DNA of 64,000 nucleotides from assembly GCA_015680685.1 (NCBI GenBank), contig MNCI01009276.1, forward strand, positions 98,501-162,500. The letters are read 5' to 3'. A model generated the notes under the pieces. The model saw only the letters and a list, made by a program, of their open reading frames with translations, had not been told where the DNA came from and did not search any database. Position 1 is the first letter of the stretch. Every line of letters starts with the position of its first letter. Positions 1 to 11,858 of this stretch are shown piece after piece. The position numbers were made by a program, and so were the translations under genes. Source of the DNA: Gnetum montanum. Taxonomy: Eukaryota; Streptophyta; Gnetopsida; Gnetales; Gnetaceae.

Positions 1-65
1 ACCTAAATCCTGTTCGAGGACACTCGTTGGCGGTCACGTCCCAAACGGTCGCCAACACTAGCACT

Positions 66-84
66 GTCCCCGGCAATGGCGCTA
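66..84 (-). other. Primer-binding site of gypsy element G1 (tRNA-Asp type)
   Basis: On the minus strand this reads TAGCGCCATTGCCGGGGAC, directly next to the LTR end at 86. It matches the complement of a plant tRNA-Asp 3' end except for about two positions. It shows that G1 is on the minus strand, that the LTR at 86-929 is its 5' LTR, and that the body lies left of the window. Bases 1-65 would be its 5' leader. Confidence 0.75.
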
Positions 85-85
85 A

Positions 86-929
86 TGATGAGTGGTGAGG
101 TACCCCTACACTCAACCATACGAAACGAGTGTAGCATGCGTGATCCGATCGAACTCCGCAGACGAACTAGTTGTGGCACCTAGACAGTTATCCTTAGGTT
201 GTAGTTTGCTATCTTCCCACCTAGACTAGTATTATATTTGTCACGTATGGTTTAGTCCAGAGTGAGGTGTATGATGTGTTCCTAATTCTAACGCTACTTC
301 TGAAGGCAGTGGAAAATAATATTAACTAAGCTAAGCTAGGAGGAAAAGGGTAAGAGAATCTAATATAGCCTAAGTGCGACAAGCAACTAATTCCTTGATC
401 AACCATAGACATCTTGGACCTCGTGCACGACTACCACTGGGATTACCAAGCGCAGATCCTAGGTACACCACTGGGCTACCAAGTAGTCACACTTAAATGC
501 TTGTAATCAAGTCGTACTTGTTCCACGTTCTAGGAGTTTAAGGGTGAGAGAGAGAAAAAATAAATAACATTAAAATAAATAAACAAAGTGACTGCTGCAA
601 TGATGAAGTAATCTTGATCTTTATTGCCAGTCATGTACGTGTCCAAGTACATCACACTCGAATAAAGAATGTCGTACAATTACATTCACCACACTGTGGG
701 TAGACACGGGAAAATAAACTACCTCTGGAGTGGCCAAATTGCCAGAGCTTTGCTACTTCTAACTCCTAATACCTAAAACTGGGAAAGCCGCCTCTTATTT
801 ATAGAAATTTCTCACATACGTGATATCACGGCTGTGATATCATGGCCACTACGATATCTCAGCAACTGATACAACATGGTTGATATATCACGGCTACGAT
901 ATCACAACTAGCAAATTCATGACTCATCA
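86..929 (-). repeat. 5' LTR of gypsy element G1, GATATC-type U3
   Basis: The LTR is bounded by TGATGAGT at the left and ACTCATCA at the right, an 8-bp terminal inverted repeat shared by the family. The right part (about 790-915) is the U3 region, with several GATATC-type palindromes and a TATAAATA-like box seen as tttata on the plus strand near 798. The left part is R-U5 and matches the LTRs at 19856-20744 and 53844-54784. The right flank TATAT would be one half of a target duplication whose partner is outside the window. Confidence 0.85.
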
Positions 930-3366
930 TATATCAATTCATCTTGCAACCAAATCATATGTTAGAACAACATGAAAAGTAATAATCCTGTTCCATCAAG
1001 GTGTATACCCATTAAGAGAAATGACCTAGGAGAGAATCTAAGAATGAGAATGAAAGTGGTAACATATAATGCATTGGTAAGATCCCTAGCTAGCAAAGGA
1101 CAACGTCCACTATATTCATCATAGGCCTTAGATTGACATGAGTATCGATACTCATGCATCTTAATAGAGTTACAAGATTTAGATGCTAATGTCTTGTGTT
1201 GACAAGAAGTCTTACCATGGGAATTCCTATACCAATTACAACTGGACTTGGGAAAGATAAGATACAGAGGTATTTACAAGTAAAAGATTCTTGTGGAAGT
1301 TGTGTTGTTGAGCCATATAGATTAGCCTATTGTAGAAATCAAAACATGGATGGTTGCACAATATTTTATAAAGAATCCAAGTTTGAATTAGTACAAAGAT
1401 TTGAATGAAAATTAGAAGATATGATTTTTAAAATATCAGAACTTCAAATCATGGAAAAGAAAGAACGATCAAGGTTCTAGAGAAGCCACATCACCTTGGC
1501 ATTGATATTAAAATTCCAATTATTAGGAAGATGTGTATGTGTAGTTAACACACATTTAATTACAAAATCAATATGTCCAAATGTTATACAGTGTTAAGGG
1601 GCATACTTGATTAAGCAAAGAGGAAAGTTTGAAGAATAAGTTATTCCTAAGCCATACTAGTCCACTATCATTTGTCCTTTATGAGGACTTTAATGTGAAA
1701 GTTAGAAGTAGTGTTTATTAATTTTTAAAATATGGACGTGTAAAAAAATTTGTGGAAGATGAACCTGATTTGAATAATATGTTTCCATCAATTCAACATA
1801 AAATTCCATTGGCTAGTGTATATTCTTCTTAATTCAAATCTTTAATAGATGAATCAAATCCTAGAATTTATGAATAGATGATTTTGATAAAATGGTGTTC
1901 ATCAAGAACCACAGTTTAGTAATTACTTTACCATAATTAATGAAGATGGATCAACATCATTCTTCATTGAGACCTTAGATTATATTTGGTACAATATTTG
2001 ATTCTTCCAAGTTAGCAAGTTATTAGAGTTAATTTCAAAATAAGAAGTTTAATAAAAGCAAGATCAAGTCCTTCCATCCTAAACAAGACCATCTGATCAT
2101 ATACCACTTATGGTAGAATTACAACTACTTCCATTAATTCCTAAGGTTGATTATGATCAAGGAGTATCTTAACCTTAATTTTATTTTATAATATTATTTT
2201 TATCATTTAATTTATATTTTATTTAATTAAGTAACATATCTTGGGTAATGCAAGTTGGGAATAAGGATTTATCCTACCTTCACTTTGGTAATCAGATATG
2301 AGTTATACTTTATGTGATCCTGGTTAGGACTAGTGATTAGTGGTTGGTAGACCTTAAATTCACCTCTTGTCATTATCTTAGAAAATGAGGTAAGTAGTAA
2401 CAAAATAAGATTTAATATTTATATACATTCTTCTTATATTTTGTTTGTAGAATAAGAAAGAGATAACTTCAAGCCTAAAAAAGAAATCACATTATTAGAG
2501 CATAGGAGCATAAAAGAAGTATTGAAGCTTGAAAAAGATAGTGAGCATGGACTAATTTGAGGATGAAAAAAACCTAAGAGGGATATACTGTAATGTTTCC
2601 ATTCCCAAATGGTGCCATTGCATAATGAAGATGATGTCTCTTCATAACAAGTGTTGTGATTATCATAACAAAACTCAAAAGGAGAGTTATAATTAAGACT
2701 CGAAAGGGTGTATTATAATAATAGACATATCTCTTGAGGTGATCTTTGGGAGTTTGACCTAAGGTATTTATACCCAGGCATTAGAGGTTGTAGTAGCATG
2801 AAGTTGTAGAGCCAGTAAAGGTGAGTAATGGGTGTCGAGTAAAGTGGGATAGGAAGAGGATTTGTCATCCCTTTTTGTTGATTGTAGGCCTAATCATCGT
2901 GGCAATATTGGATTGCCTCTAAGAGATAGATGTTGAAGAAAGAAAATCCCAAGAAACACTTAGAGCATGATTGATATATACTATTCCACAGTAATAAAGC
3001 ATTGTTTTTCTTAAATTTTTCCTATTATTTTCTTTGCACTTAATGTCAAATGTTACATATATTTGATGTTTTCTACATTATATTCTTATGCCTAATGTCT
3101 AATGTAATGTATATTTGATGTTTGCCATGACATCCAGGAATGGGATGTCACATATCATAATTGATAGTGATTCAAGTACTTATGTCAAAAAAATAATGCT
3201 TACACTAAATGTGAATGTGTTAGCTACTAGAGGGACTATATTATAATTAAGCATTATAAGGATAGTAATTCCATGGGGCATCAATTGTCATGTGTTATGT
3301 CTGATTGTAGATGTAATGATAGTATATGGTTAAGCCCCAATTATGTTATGCATGAAAACCTTGGTA
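930..3366. other. AT-rich intergenic or decayed repeat sequence, nothing recognised
   Basis: No domain, LTR end or RNA gene could be recognised here. Short open frames (for example near 962-1159 minus and 1196-1408 plus) lack any familiar motif and are probably chance or remnants of very old repeats. The sequence is AT-rich with many stops in all frames. Confidence 0.5.
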
Positions 3367-4494
3367 CTTGCTAATTGGACATAATATGTTAATGTGATGG
3401 TTTGTGTGTGCATTAATTGGATGGTCATGCTTGTTAGGTATTATGATTAAGCCTTGATATATGAGATTGGTATTACAAATGATATTTGTAGATGCTACCA
3501 CGATTATATGATGTGATATTTTTGTTGCATGAGATGCATTGACCCTACTACAAGTTGCTTAACATACCCCATACCTCTATTCCAACATAGCATCAAACTT
3601 CCCATCCATAGGAGATGTGTAAACTCTCTCACTTAGTCTTATGCTAACTTTTCCTTTGTATGTGGATGATGTAATTAGAAGCTTAGGAGACCCATAAGCC
3701 TAAGGAAGGTGGTGACAGATTTTAATTCATGCTCTTGTATCTATGTATGAATGTTTTGCTTATTAGACATGATACACTATTGTGATGAATTGTATGTGTT
3801 AATTAGATGAACATGCTTGCTGCATGTTATGATTGATCCTTGGTATACTAGATTAGTATTTTGGATGATGCCCATAAATGTTATCATAATTATATTATGT
3901 GATACATATGTTGCATGAGATTTACTGACCTTGTTATAGCTTCCTTAGCATAAGCCACACCTCGTTTCCAACACAACATCAAACTTCACATCCATAAGGG
4001 ATATGTAAAGTCTTCTACTTAGTCTTATGCTAACTTCCCCTATAAATGTAAGTAGAGGGTTTGGATCCATGCTCTTATCTCTATTTATGCATGTTTGCTA
4101 ATTAGACATGATATGCTATTATGATGGGTTATGTGTGCATTAATTACATGGTAATGCTTGTTGGGTGTTATGATTGATTCTTAATATATGAGATTAATAT
4201 TATGGATGATTTCTATAGATGATATCATGATTTTATGATGTGTTATATGTGTTGTATTAGATGTATTAACCTTATTGTAGGTTGCTCAACATACATCACA
4301 TCTCTTTTCTAACATAGCATTAGACTTTCCATCCACAGGGGATGAGTAAAGTCTCTTACTTATTCTTGTGCTAACTTTCCCTTTGTATCTACATGATGCA
4401 ATTGGAAGCTCAAGAGACTAGGAAGCCTAAGGGGGGTGGTGGAGGATTTGGATTCATACTCTTATTTCTATTTATGCATCTTTGTGTAAAAGAT
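3367..4494. repeat. Diverged three-copy tandem repeat, unit about 340-390 bp
   Basis: Three consecutive units can be aligned by eye, starting near 3367, 3757 and 4097. Each begins with a GCTAATTAGACATGATA-like string, passes through TGTTATGATTGATTCTT-like and CATCAAACTTCCCATCC-like strings, and ends with GCTCTTATCTCTATTTATGCA-like sequence. The middle unit lacks about 50 bp (the AATTGGAAGCTCA...GCCTAAGG part), which explains its shorter period. Units differ at many positions, so this is an old local amplification with no coding potential seen. Confidence 0.75.
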
Positions 4495-4633
4495 GAATCT
4501 AGTTGTTGGTGGCTTTGGACTAGATAGTCTATTAGCTCTAGTATTTGTGTACGGTGTATATAATGTATATAGATAGATAGCTCATGCATGCTAGAGTTGT
4601 AGACTATTATACTCCATGATGTTTATGCCTAAT

Positions 4634-5517
4634 TGATGAGTTGCATTTTTTGGGTTATGTCAATGAGGCCTCATTGATGCGGCCCCATGGATGTGGGATT
4701 TGATGCATTGACATGGCCTCATTAACACAGTGTCTATTTTCACCTATAAATATGCACTTACCCACTGTGTTTATGGAAACTTTTGTCATAGTTGTAGTGA
4801 AGCTCTTGTAGTTTTGTCTTTTGAAAGTTAAAATATTTTTCTAAGAGCTCACAGTAGAAGTCAAAGAGTGTACAAATCTTTGTTTGGGCACTATTGTACT
4901 TGAGAACGACAGTGTCTACAGAAATAAAGATGAGCTTTCTAATAAACCTTGCAGCACTTTGAAATAGATTAATTGTTTACTTATGCATTTAATATTTTAT
5001 GCGATTTCCTTTCATGATTAAAGTAATTAAATAATTAATTAAGATAAATTAAGCTAGATTAAATAGTGATTAATTAAACACATAGGTACAATCACTTCGA
5101 GCATATACTTGACACTTGGTAATCCCAGAAACAGTTAATGTTTGGTAACCTAGTAGCATTAAACATGTTCAGGATGTGTACGGCAAGTGGGAACAAATGC
5201 TTATGTTATGATTAGCTAGGTGTAGCTAGTTAGATTAAATTAGCAATTTAACTCTTTTATTTTATAAATTATTCTTTATCCTTAGGCTACTTAAAACATA
5301 AAACATAAAAATGATAAAAATCATATGCCTTAGTTGCACTTAACCATACCTTTGCATTTCACAAGTGTCATTGAGAAGACAATGATTGCAACGATTACTT
5401 TCACTTCCTAGAGACTAGTGTACTTAGAAGGCTATAAGTCCACAAAATTTGAGTAGATCACATGTGAATGCTTAGTGATTTGTATGGTTGGGCGTAGGGT
5501 CTGCTTGCCACTCATCA
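4634..5517 (+). repeat. 5' LTR of gypsy element G2, CATCGATG-type U3
   Basis: The LTR starts TGATGAGTTGCA and ends CACTCATCA, followed at once by a PBS. U3 (about 4660-4740) holds GAGGCCTCATTGATGCGGCCCC-like short inverted motifs rather than GATATC. A TATAAATA box lies at 4745-4752, and AATAAAGATGA at about 4923 resembles the shared polyadenylation area. The R-U5 half aligns with the other LTRs, so only U3 is of a different type. Confidence 0.85.
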
Positions 5518-5518
5518 T

Positions 5519-5537
5519 TGGTGCCATTGTTGGGGAC
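5519..5537 (+). other. Primer-binding site of G2 (degraded tRNA-Asp type)
   Basis: The sequence TGGTGCCATTGTTGGGGAC starts two bases after the LTR end. It is the family PBS with further C-to-T changes, and it fixes G2 as a plus-strand element. Confidence 0.75.
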
Positions 5538-5653
5538 TTGTAGTTTGATACATGCACTATCTAGGACTTAGTTAATATTATTGAAGATCACTGGAATGAA
5601 CCCTAAGGTTTTAATCATTCAAATATATATATAAATTTTTTCTGTAATCTAAA

Positions 5654-8120
5654 ATGTTTTCTTCTCACAAGCATGATGAATCAAAACTACTAGTGCCCCA
5701 AGAATTCAAAGTAGTATACACTCATCTAGATAATTTTGTACCAGATTTCACCTTCATCCTACATCAGGATGAGAAACTATGATGGAGAGATATGGAGGAC
5801 AACATTGTGTTGCCTCCTGACCAATCTATTCCTGGAATGCTACTTCAAACTCTTAAAAGGTTGTGCATCTAGGATCTCCATGATGAATACGTTGTGCAGG
5901 ACCATGACTATCAGGACTATCATCCCATAGAAACACAACGCAAACTGGATCGGCACTAGGAGAAGCATCATAAACCTAGGAAGGGGAAATGGTTCACTAA
6001 CCACTTATTCCTACTAAACCAAAATGATAATGAGGATCCTCATTTTGGGGGTTCTCAACATGAAGATTCTCCATCCCTTGACTCTGGTGATAGCTTGAAC
6101 CCAAATTTGTAGACCACTATCAACAATCTAGGTTCAACAAAAAGTGGGAGTTAAGGTAGGGGCTAGGGCAAACATCATGATTGCATAAAACTTGATGATC
6201 ATGGTTGTGACAAGTGGAGAGGAGGTGGCAGATACCATGATGGTGACAGTCCTCCTCCCTCTTTATCCTCTTCATTTGCACTTTCTTCCTCCTCCTATGA
6301 ATCTAATTGAAACTATAGGAGATGAAACTGCGATGAAGGTGAATGTCAGTATAATGATTATAGAACTCACCATGAATGAAGGGGTAGTAGGGGACATCAT
6401 AGACATCATCAAAATCATGATGATGATGAAACTTTACTGGCAACTTGAAGCATGTTGATAATTGCAGAGGCAACCATAATTCCAACTAGTCATGTGAAAG
6501 ATAGTAGAATTAAGAGGTTGGATATGAACAATATCTCCATATTTAGGCTTTTCATGATGCCTATGCCTTGTAGAACATAGAAAATGATTGGTAGAAACTT
6601 AAGTTATTTCCTAGGATACTCATTAAAGAATCAAAAAGTTGGTATTACTCCTTGGAGCCAGAATCAATTTGTAGATAGAGTATAATGCTTGAGTTGTTCA
6701 ATGAGAAATATCAAACGTACTCCAGAGTGTCCAATGTGAGAAAGAAAATCCAAGGCTGGTGATAAGGAATACATGAACCCTTGGACATAGCCATGGATAG
6801 GTATTATTTCCTTTTGCACATATGTCTTGGCCATGGTTATTCTCAATGGGATCAGCTTCACCATATCATAGATGAGCTCCAATCAGAAATGAGGAGAAGT
6901 CTTGGGGTTTATGCCCAAGGAAGACTATTAGAACTAAGAGTCCATCAAACTCAAAGGGTAATTAAGCAAGTTGCAAAAGAAGAAGATGACTTGTGAAAAT
7001 GGAAAAGTGTTGAGGAGCATAACTGAGATCCTTCCATTAGAAAAAGGAAGGTTTGATTTTGTGACAATGAGGAGGAGGCACCACATGATGAAGTGGTGCA
7101 GTGAAAAATCTTGCCAATTTAAAAATTTGTGTCTAAAATTTTAATTAAGGTTGATAAAATACAGAAATATTTAGACACAAAATTTCAAATTACTTTAAAA
7201 ACTGCAAAAGAATCCAAAGAGCAAGTTAGGGATCATGATCGTAAGAGAAGAAAACAAGCTGAACATGCCTACCAAAGGGGTAAGGGCAAAGTTGTGGTAG
7301 TAGAAGAGGTTGTGGAGTTAGAATTAGATGATGATGGTGGGTGTGACATCTGCCAATATGAACATCCTAAGGGATGTTATCCTACTGTGTCACACTTACA
7401 AGATTTTGGGATGTATGCTCTTAATCTTAGACTAGCACAAAGGCAAGCACCTAGAAGGTTGTCTTACCCTCAAGGAAACCCAAGGTAGTTCCATCAACAA
7501 CAACAGACTTATTATCCAAGTGGAGCTATACCACAACCGTATGAGTAGTACCATAAGTGGTAGCATCCATAGTCATGTGAAATGCCACCACCAAGGCAAA
7601 AGTACCCTTACAGGCAGCTAGATCTGTATGGGTACTATGTTCAGCAACCCATGTCTTAACATGACTCTTCCAGTCATGTTTCTTTTCAACATCACTACTA
7701 TCCTCCAGAGTATTATAGAACTCATTCTTCATCTCCTAGAGGAAAATCCTCATATCCTTATCATCCTTCTCATTCTTCTGTACATGATCCTCCACCCTCA
7801 ACCCAATTACCACCTACTCCATTCATGCAAGGTGAAATTCCCACAAAGTTGCAGCAACATAATACTACTAGGGCTATTAACCTATAGCTAGCTCCTTAGT
7901 TGAGTGGTTTGGAATCTAGATCCTATAAAAGACCATTCTTTCAAAGAAATATCCCTACCAAGACCTCATTTACTTATGTGGTCGGTCTCCTTATGTCTCA
8001 TTCATCCTCTACATACATTCTTTTTTAGAGCCCTTCAAACCAAACACCTCCCAAGATTTTCATAGTCATGTTAACCCACATTGTATCTAATTAGATCAAG
8101 GTTGGAAGTCTTCCTAGGAA
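5654..8120 (+). pseudogene. gag: Degenerate gag of gypsy element G2
   Basis: Gag forms the particle that packages element RNA. The ATG at 5654 (M-F-S-S-H-K) matches the starts in G4, G5 and G7. It is followed by a conserved N-terminal stretch (VPDFTFILHQDE, then WRDMEDNIVLPPD), a long His/Asp/Arg/Ser-rich low-complexity segment (about 5930-6460), and a retrotransposon-gag capsid-like domain (about 6510-6990). A C-terminal zinc-knuckle-like motif follows at 7342-7380 (C-x2-C-x3-H), where the last Cys position is Tyr. A Pro/Tyr/His-rich linker runs to the protease. Many stops and at least one deletion (loss of the FEGGY-type segment near 6540) break the frame. It is upstream of, and probably was in frame with, the protease. 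Confidence 0.8.
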
Positions 8121-8124
8121 AAGA

Positions 8125-8640
8125 GTTAATCCTAGGAGTCCTCTCATCTACTTGCAGATTGCTGGAAATGAGCCATGTGGGGCTCTTCTTAATTCAGGTT
8201 TTAGTGCCAACTTGATTTCCCATGAAATGTACAATGCCTAGAACCTACCTCCTCTCAAGAAGAGCAACATCTATTTTGAATTGGCAAATTAGTCCATTGT
8301 TATTCCCTTGGGACTAGTGAAGGACATTGTGATCATTATCTATGGGTGATCATATCCTGTTGATTTCTTGGTGGTCAAAGTTGACAATTACAAATGGGAC
8401 TTCCCAATCATTATGGGAAGGGCTTGGTTGAGCACTATTGATGTGAAAATGGACATTAGAGATCTTTCCCTAGAGATTTTCAAGGAAAATTCATTTAGAA
8501 AGATCAAGAAAAAGTGAGTTCCATGCATCATGTACATTGATATCAGGTGCAATTATGTGTAGAAACTTTGGTCTTTTAAAAGCACATTAATCAAAACATG
8601 TAGACATTATGCAAATGAATATGAAATCCAAAAGTGCCTA
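8125..8640 (+). pseudogene. Degenerate retropepsin domain of G2, catalytic Asp lost
   Basis: This is an aspartic protease of the gag-pro-pol polyprotein. The active-site region reads L-L-N-S-G-F, with Asn (AAT at 8191) where G6 and G7 have Asp, so it could not be catalytic. Downstream are SIVIPLGLVKDIVI and the flap-side motif FPIIMGRAWLSTID (about 8400-8445), both shared with all copies. In-frame TAG and TGA codons are present. It sits between the gag Pro-rich linker and RT. Confidence 0.8.
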
Positions 8641-8679
8641 TATGCAGCAACCACAAGATAGGACAACACCTAGTGGCTA

Positions 8680-10350
8680 ACAACTAATTCTAAAAGTAGC
8701 ATACTTTGCATGGAACTTGTTGAGAGCCTAACTTGTTCCTATGTTGAAGGCATGGATGAACAAGATCAAGTTCATTAACAACTCTTAAATGATGAACTTG
8801 ATGACACCAATCGGAGCCCTTAGAGTTAAAAACTCTACCTATTAGCATGGAATATGCATTTCTAAAAAATGGCAAGCTAGTGATAATCAATGCTAACCTT
8901 GTTCCTAAGTAGAAAAGGATGTTGTTGAAGGTGGTTAACATATGATCAACAACTTTTACTTGGTTATATTTTGAACTCATAGGGATTGATCTTAGGATAT
9001 GCTAGCATTGCATCTATACTAATTTGTCCATGAAGCCAAAGAGGTAGCCATAATGGTGATTGAATTCCAAATTGAAATAGATCATTAGAAAGGAAATTGA
9101 ACAACTCCTCAAGGTGATGTTCGTCTATCCAATTACGGATAGCAAGTGGGTTAGGCCACCTATAATTGTGCCAAAGAAAGGTGGCAAGTGGTAGCTTTCT
9201 ATTGATTTTAGATTGTTGAACATGATGACGTTCAAAGATCATTTTTCATTGCCATTTGTGGACTAGGTGTTGGACACTATTTCTAGACATTGCTATTATA
9301 GCTTTCTAGATTGTTATAGTGGCTATAACCACATTCAAATCATGCCCAATGATCAGGCCAAAATAACAAACATAAGTCCATGGGGGACTTTTGCATATCA
9401 TAAGATGCCCTTTGGTTTGTGTAATGCTCTTGCAACCTTCCAATGCTTGGTCCTGTGCATTTTTCAGTAGTAGATTAGTATTAGGATGGAAGTCTTCATG
9501 GATGACTTCTCCACCTATGGTGCTACATTCCAGCAACCCCTAGACCACCTTGAGCAAGTGCTTAAAAGGTGTGTGGAGACTAATCTTTAACTTAATTAGC
9601 AAAAGATCCATCTCATGATCTAGGAGGGCATTATGTTGGGACACACAATTTCTCAAGTAAGGATTGAGATGGATCTTAAAAAGATTTGAGTCATCCAAGG
9701 AATAACCTATGAATCAGAAACCATTAAAGATGTTTGGTCATTTCTTAGACACACTAACTACTACTGGAAATTCATAGAGAATTTCTCTAAGATTGCGAAA
9801 TCATTGGTCAAGCTCACAAATAAAAATGCTTCATTCATATGGACAAAGGAATGCAACAAGGCATTTTAGTAGCTAAAGGAGAAGCTTGTAGAGACTCTAA
9901 TTCTATGAGCACTTGATTTGTCCCATCCATTTCACATCATGATAGATGCATCAAACTATGCCTTGGGAGTTGTGCTTATGTAGAATGATAAAAAACATCC
10001 ATATTACATCCATTGCATAAGCCGAAGCATTATGGATGCATAACTCAATTACACCAAAACGTAGAAAGAGCTGATGGCCATGGTGTATGCTTTGGAGAAT
10101 TTCAAGTACTATGTGCTTGAATATAACATGTTTGTGCACACTGATCATAGTGCCATTCACTTCCTAATGAATAAACCAATGGTGAGCCCTTGTGTCATAC
10201 GGTGGTTGGTGATCTTGTAGGATTTTGATCTTACAATGGTAGATTGAAAGGGAAATGAGAATGTGGTTGTTGATCACTTGTCTCAGTTGCAATGGGATAA
10301 CAAAGAGAATGAAAGCCCTCTTTGATCAATTTTTTGATGAACTCCTCTCT
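8680..10350 (+). pseudogene. Degenerate reverse transcriptase and RNase H of G2, truncated before integrase
   Basis: The RT is of the gypsy class. It shows YPITDSKWVRPPIIVPKKGGKW (about 9123-9192, one stop), an LDCYSGYN block (about 9309), the PWGTFAYHKMPFGLCNA block (about 9382-9431) and the catalytic F-M-D-D at 9495-9506. RNase H follows (about 9930-10290) with MIDASNYALG, KELM and HTDHSAIHFL, so its acidic residues are kept. The reading frame is broken by many TAG/TAA codons. Similarity to G4 runs to about 10350 (NKENESPL... then GATGAACTCCTCTC) and stops abruptly where copia sequence begins, so integrase and the 3' LTR are missing. Confidence 0.85.
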
Positions 10351-11790
10351 TCTAGTTCACTAAATGAACAACTACTTTCCAGTGTCATAGGAAATGATTT
10401 TCTACTTTGTTTTCCAAAAATACGTCCTTCACATAAATTCAAAGACTCGATTTTAGGCAACCTAAACACCATTTCCTTTTAACTTAATAATTTCAACCCC
10501 TTAACATTAAAATGTCCATATCTTAAATGTCATAGCTTGGAATCACTATTTTATTTTACAACAAGAGCATGATTTTCTATATTAGAAAATTCAAGTGGGA
10601 ATAGCTTGTTTGGAGTCATATGCACCTCAACAATCACTTGATCTAATTGTTTGTCTCTTATCACACATGAGTCATGATCAAGCAAGATACTATATCCTCT
10701 AACCATGACCTACCCAAAACTCAACAAATTTTGAGATAAAATAGGGACAAAGATGACATCACTAAGTTGTTTTACCTTGCCATGACCATTAGTGATTGCA
10801 ACAGTACCTTTCCCTTCAAATTGCATTAGCTTGTCATCTCCAAGCCTCACTTTCATTTTGTGTGACTTGTCAAGTTCTTTAAATAGTGATCCTATGTCTT
10901 TCAACAATTGGCCTTGACATGGCCAAATCTTTTGCAATAATGACATTGGATGCCTTTATTGTCTCTTTATTTCTCACTAGATTGTCTATGCTCATACTAT
11001 TCACCACATCCTCCTCTACCTCTTCGTTGACTACCTCTACCACGATATCCTTCATGCCCTCTACTTGCTCCCTTCCTGGAGTCATCATTCTTGTTGTTTG
11101 AACCCCCCTTCACATGAAATGCCTTTTCTTCATTCTTTTCGGCTATCCTATTCAATCTTGCTTCATGTGCTTGCAAAGAACCCATTAGTTCATCTAATGA
11201 AAAAATGGTGAGATCCTTAGATTCTTTAATTGCAACCACTACAAGATCAAACTTCAAAGTCAAACTCCTTAAAACTTTTGCAACAATTGTTTGATCAGTA
11301 ATGTTTTCTCCAAAGGACCTCATTTAGTTAATAATTGTTGATGTTCTAAATAGAAAATATTGGAATGATTCTCTATTTTTCATAAGAAAACTTTCAAAAT
11401 CACAACAAAGAGTTTGAAGTTTCACAGTAATTACCCTTGAATCACTTAGAAACTCCTTTGAAGTTTCACAATAATTACCCTTGAATCACTTAGAAACTCC
11501 TTCTACAGTATACTCCAAGCTTGCTTTGAAGTGGTGGCTATTACAATTCTTGAAAATACTGAATCATGAACAGCTTGCTGAATGAAGAGAAATGCCTTAG
11601 AGTCTCTATTCTTATTTTCTTTCAATCTTTGTTCATCATCAGTATCTGCAAACCCATTCTTTACCAAGTCTCAAAGATCTTGAGACCTAAATAGAGTCTT
11701 CATTCTAATACTCCAGAATTCATAATTTTCACTTTTGAAGATGGGAATCATAGGCTGAGAGACAATCACAGTATTGCCATCAGTTGCCAT
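10350..11790 (-). pseudogene. Ty1/copia gag-pol fragment C1 (gag, zinc knuckle, pre-integrase)
   Basis: Read on the minus strand from ATG at 11790, it starts MATDGNTVIVSQPMIPIF and continues into NYEFWSIRMKTLF, typical of copia gag. Then come the UBN2-type segment VAKVLRSLTLKFD...KDLTIFSLDELMGSLQAHE (about 11150-11300), a CCHC knuckle C-H-Y-C-K-R-F-G-H-V-K-A-N-C at 10904-10945, and SLFKELDKSHKMKVRLGDDK (about 10800-10870). A GAG-pre-integrase region with HLRYGH and KEMVFRLPKI lies near 10450-10540. Between knuckle and SLFKELD the usual Asp-Ser-Gly protease site is missing, apparently deleted together with a frameshift. The fragment ends at about 10350 against G2; integrase, RT and RNase H are absent. 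Confidence 0.85.
11413..11500. repeat. 44-bp tandem duplication inside copia C1 gag
   Basis: The string TTTGAAGTTTCACAGTAATT... begins at 11413 and recurs, with one G/A difference, at 11457, giving two units of 44 bp. The unit length is not a multiple of three, so the duplication shifts the gag frame. Confidence 0.85.
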
Positions 11791-11840
11791 GATGGTTTTG
11801 CTCTCAATTTACTCACCTCCACCCAGCAAAGAAACAAAAG

Positions 11841-11855
11841 CCTGCTCTGATACCA
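11841..11855 (-). other. Primer-binding site of copia C1 (initiator tRNA-Met type)
   Basis: On the minus strand this reads TGGTATCAGAGCAGG, the standard copia PBS complementary to initiator tRNA-Met. It lies three bases from the LTR end at 11859 and confirms a minus-strand copia element. Confidence 0.9.
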
Positions 11856-11858
11856 CTT

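Noticed and set aside
962-1408. Small open frames (962-1159 minus, 1196-1408 plus) as host exons
   Set aside because: No conserved motif, no splice context that I could support, and stops close in all frames.
6192-6458. His/Met/Asp-rich open frames on both strands of G2
   Set aside because: They are shifted-frame readings of the His/Asp/Arg low-complexity part of gag (GATGAT/CATCAT-rich), not separate genes.
4634-10350. Endogenous pararetrovirus
   Set aside because: LTRs, a tRNA-Asp-type PBS and an integrase in related copies identify Ty3/gypsy retrotransposons; no movement-protein motif was seen.
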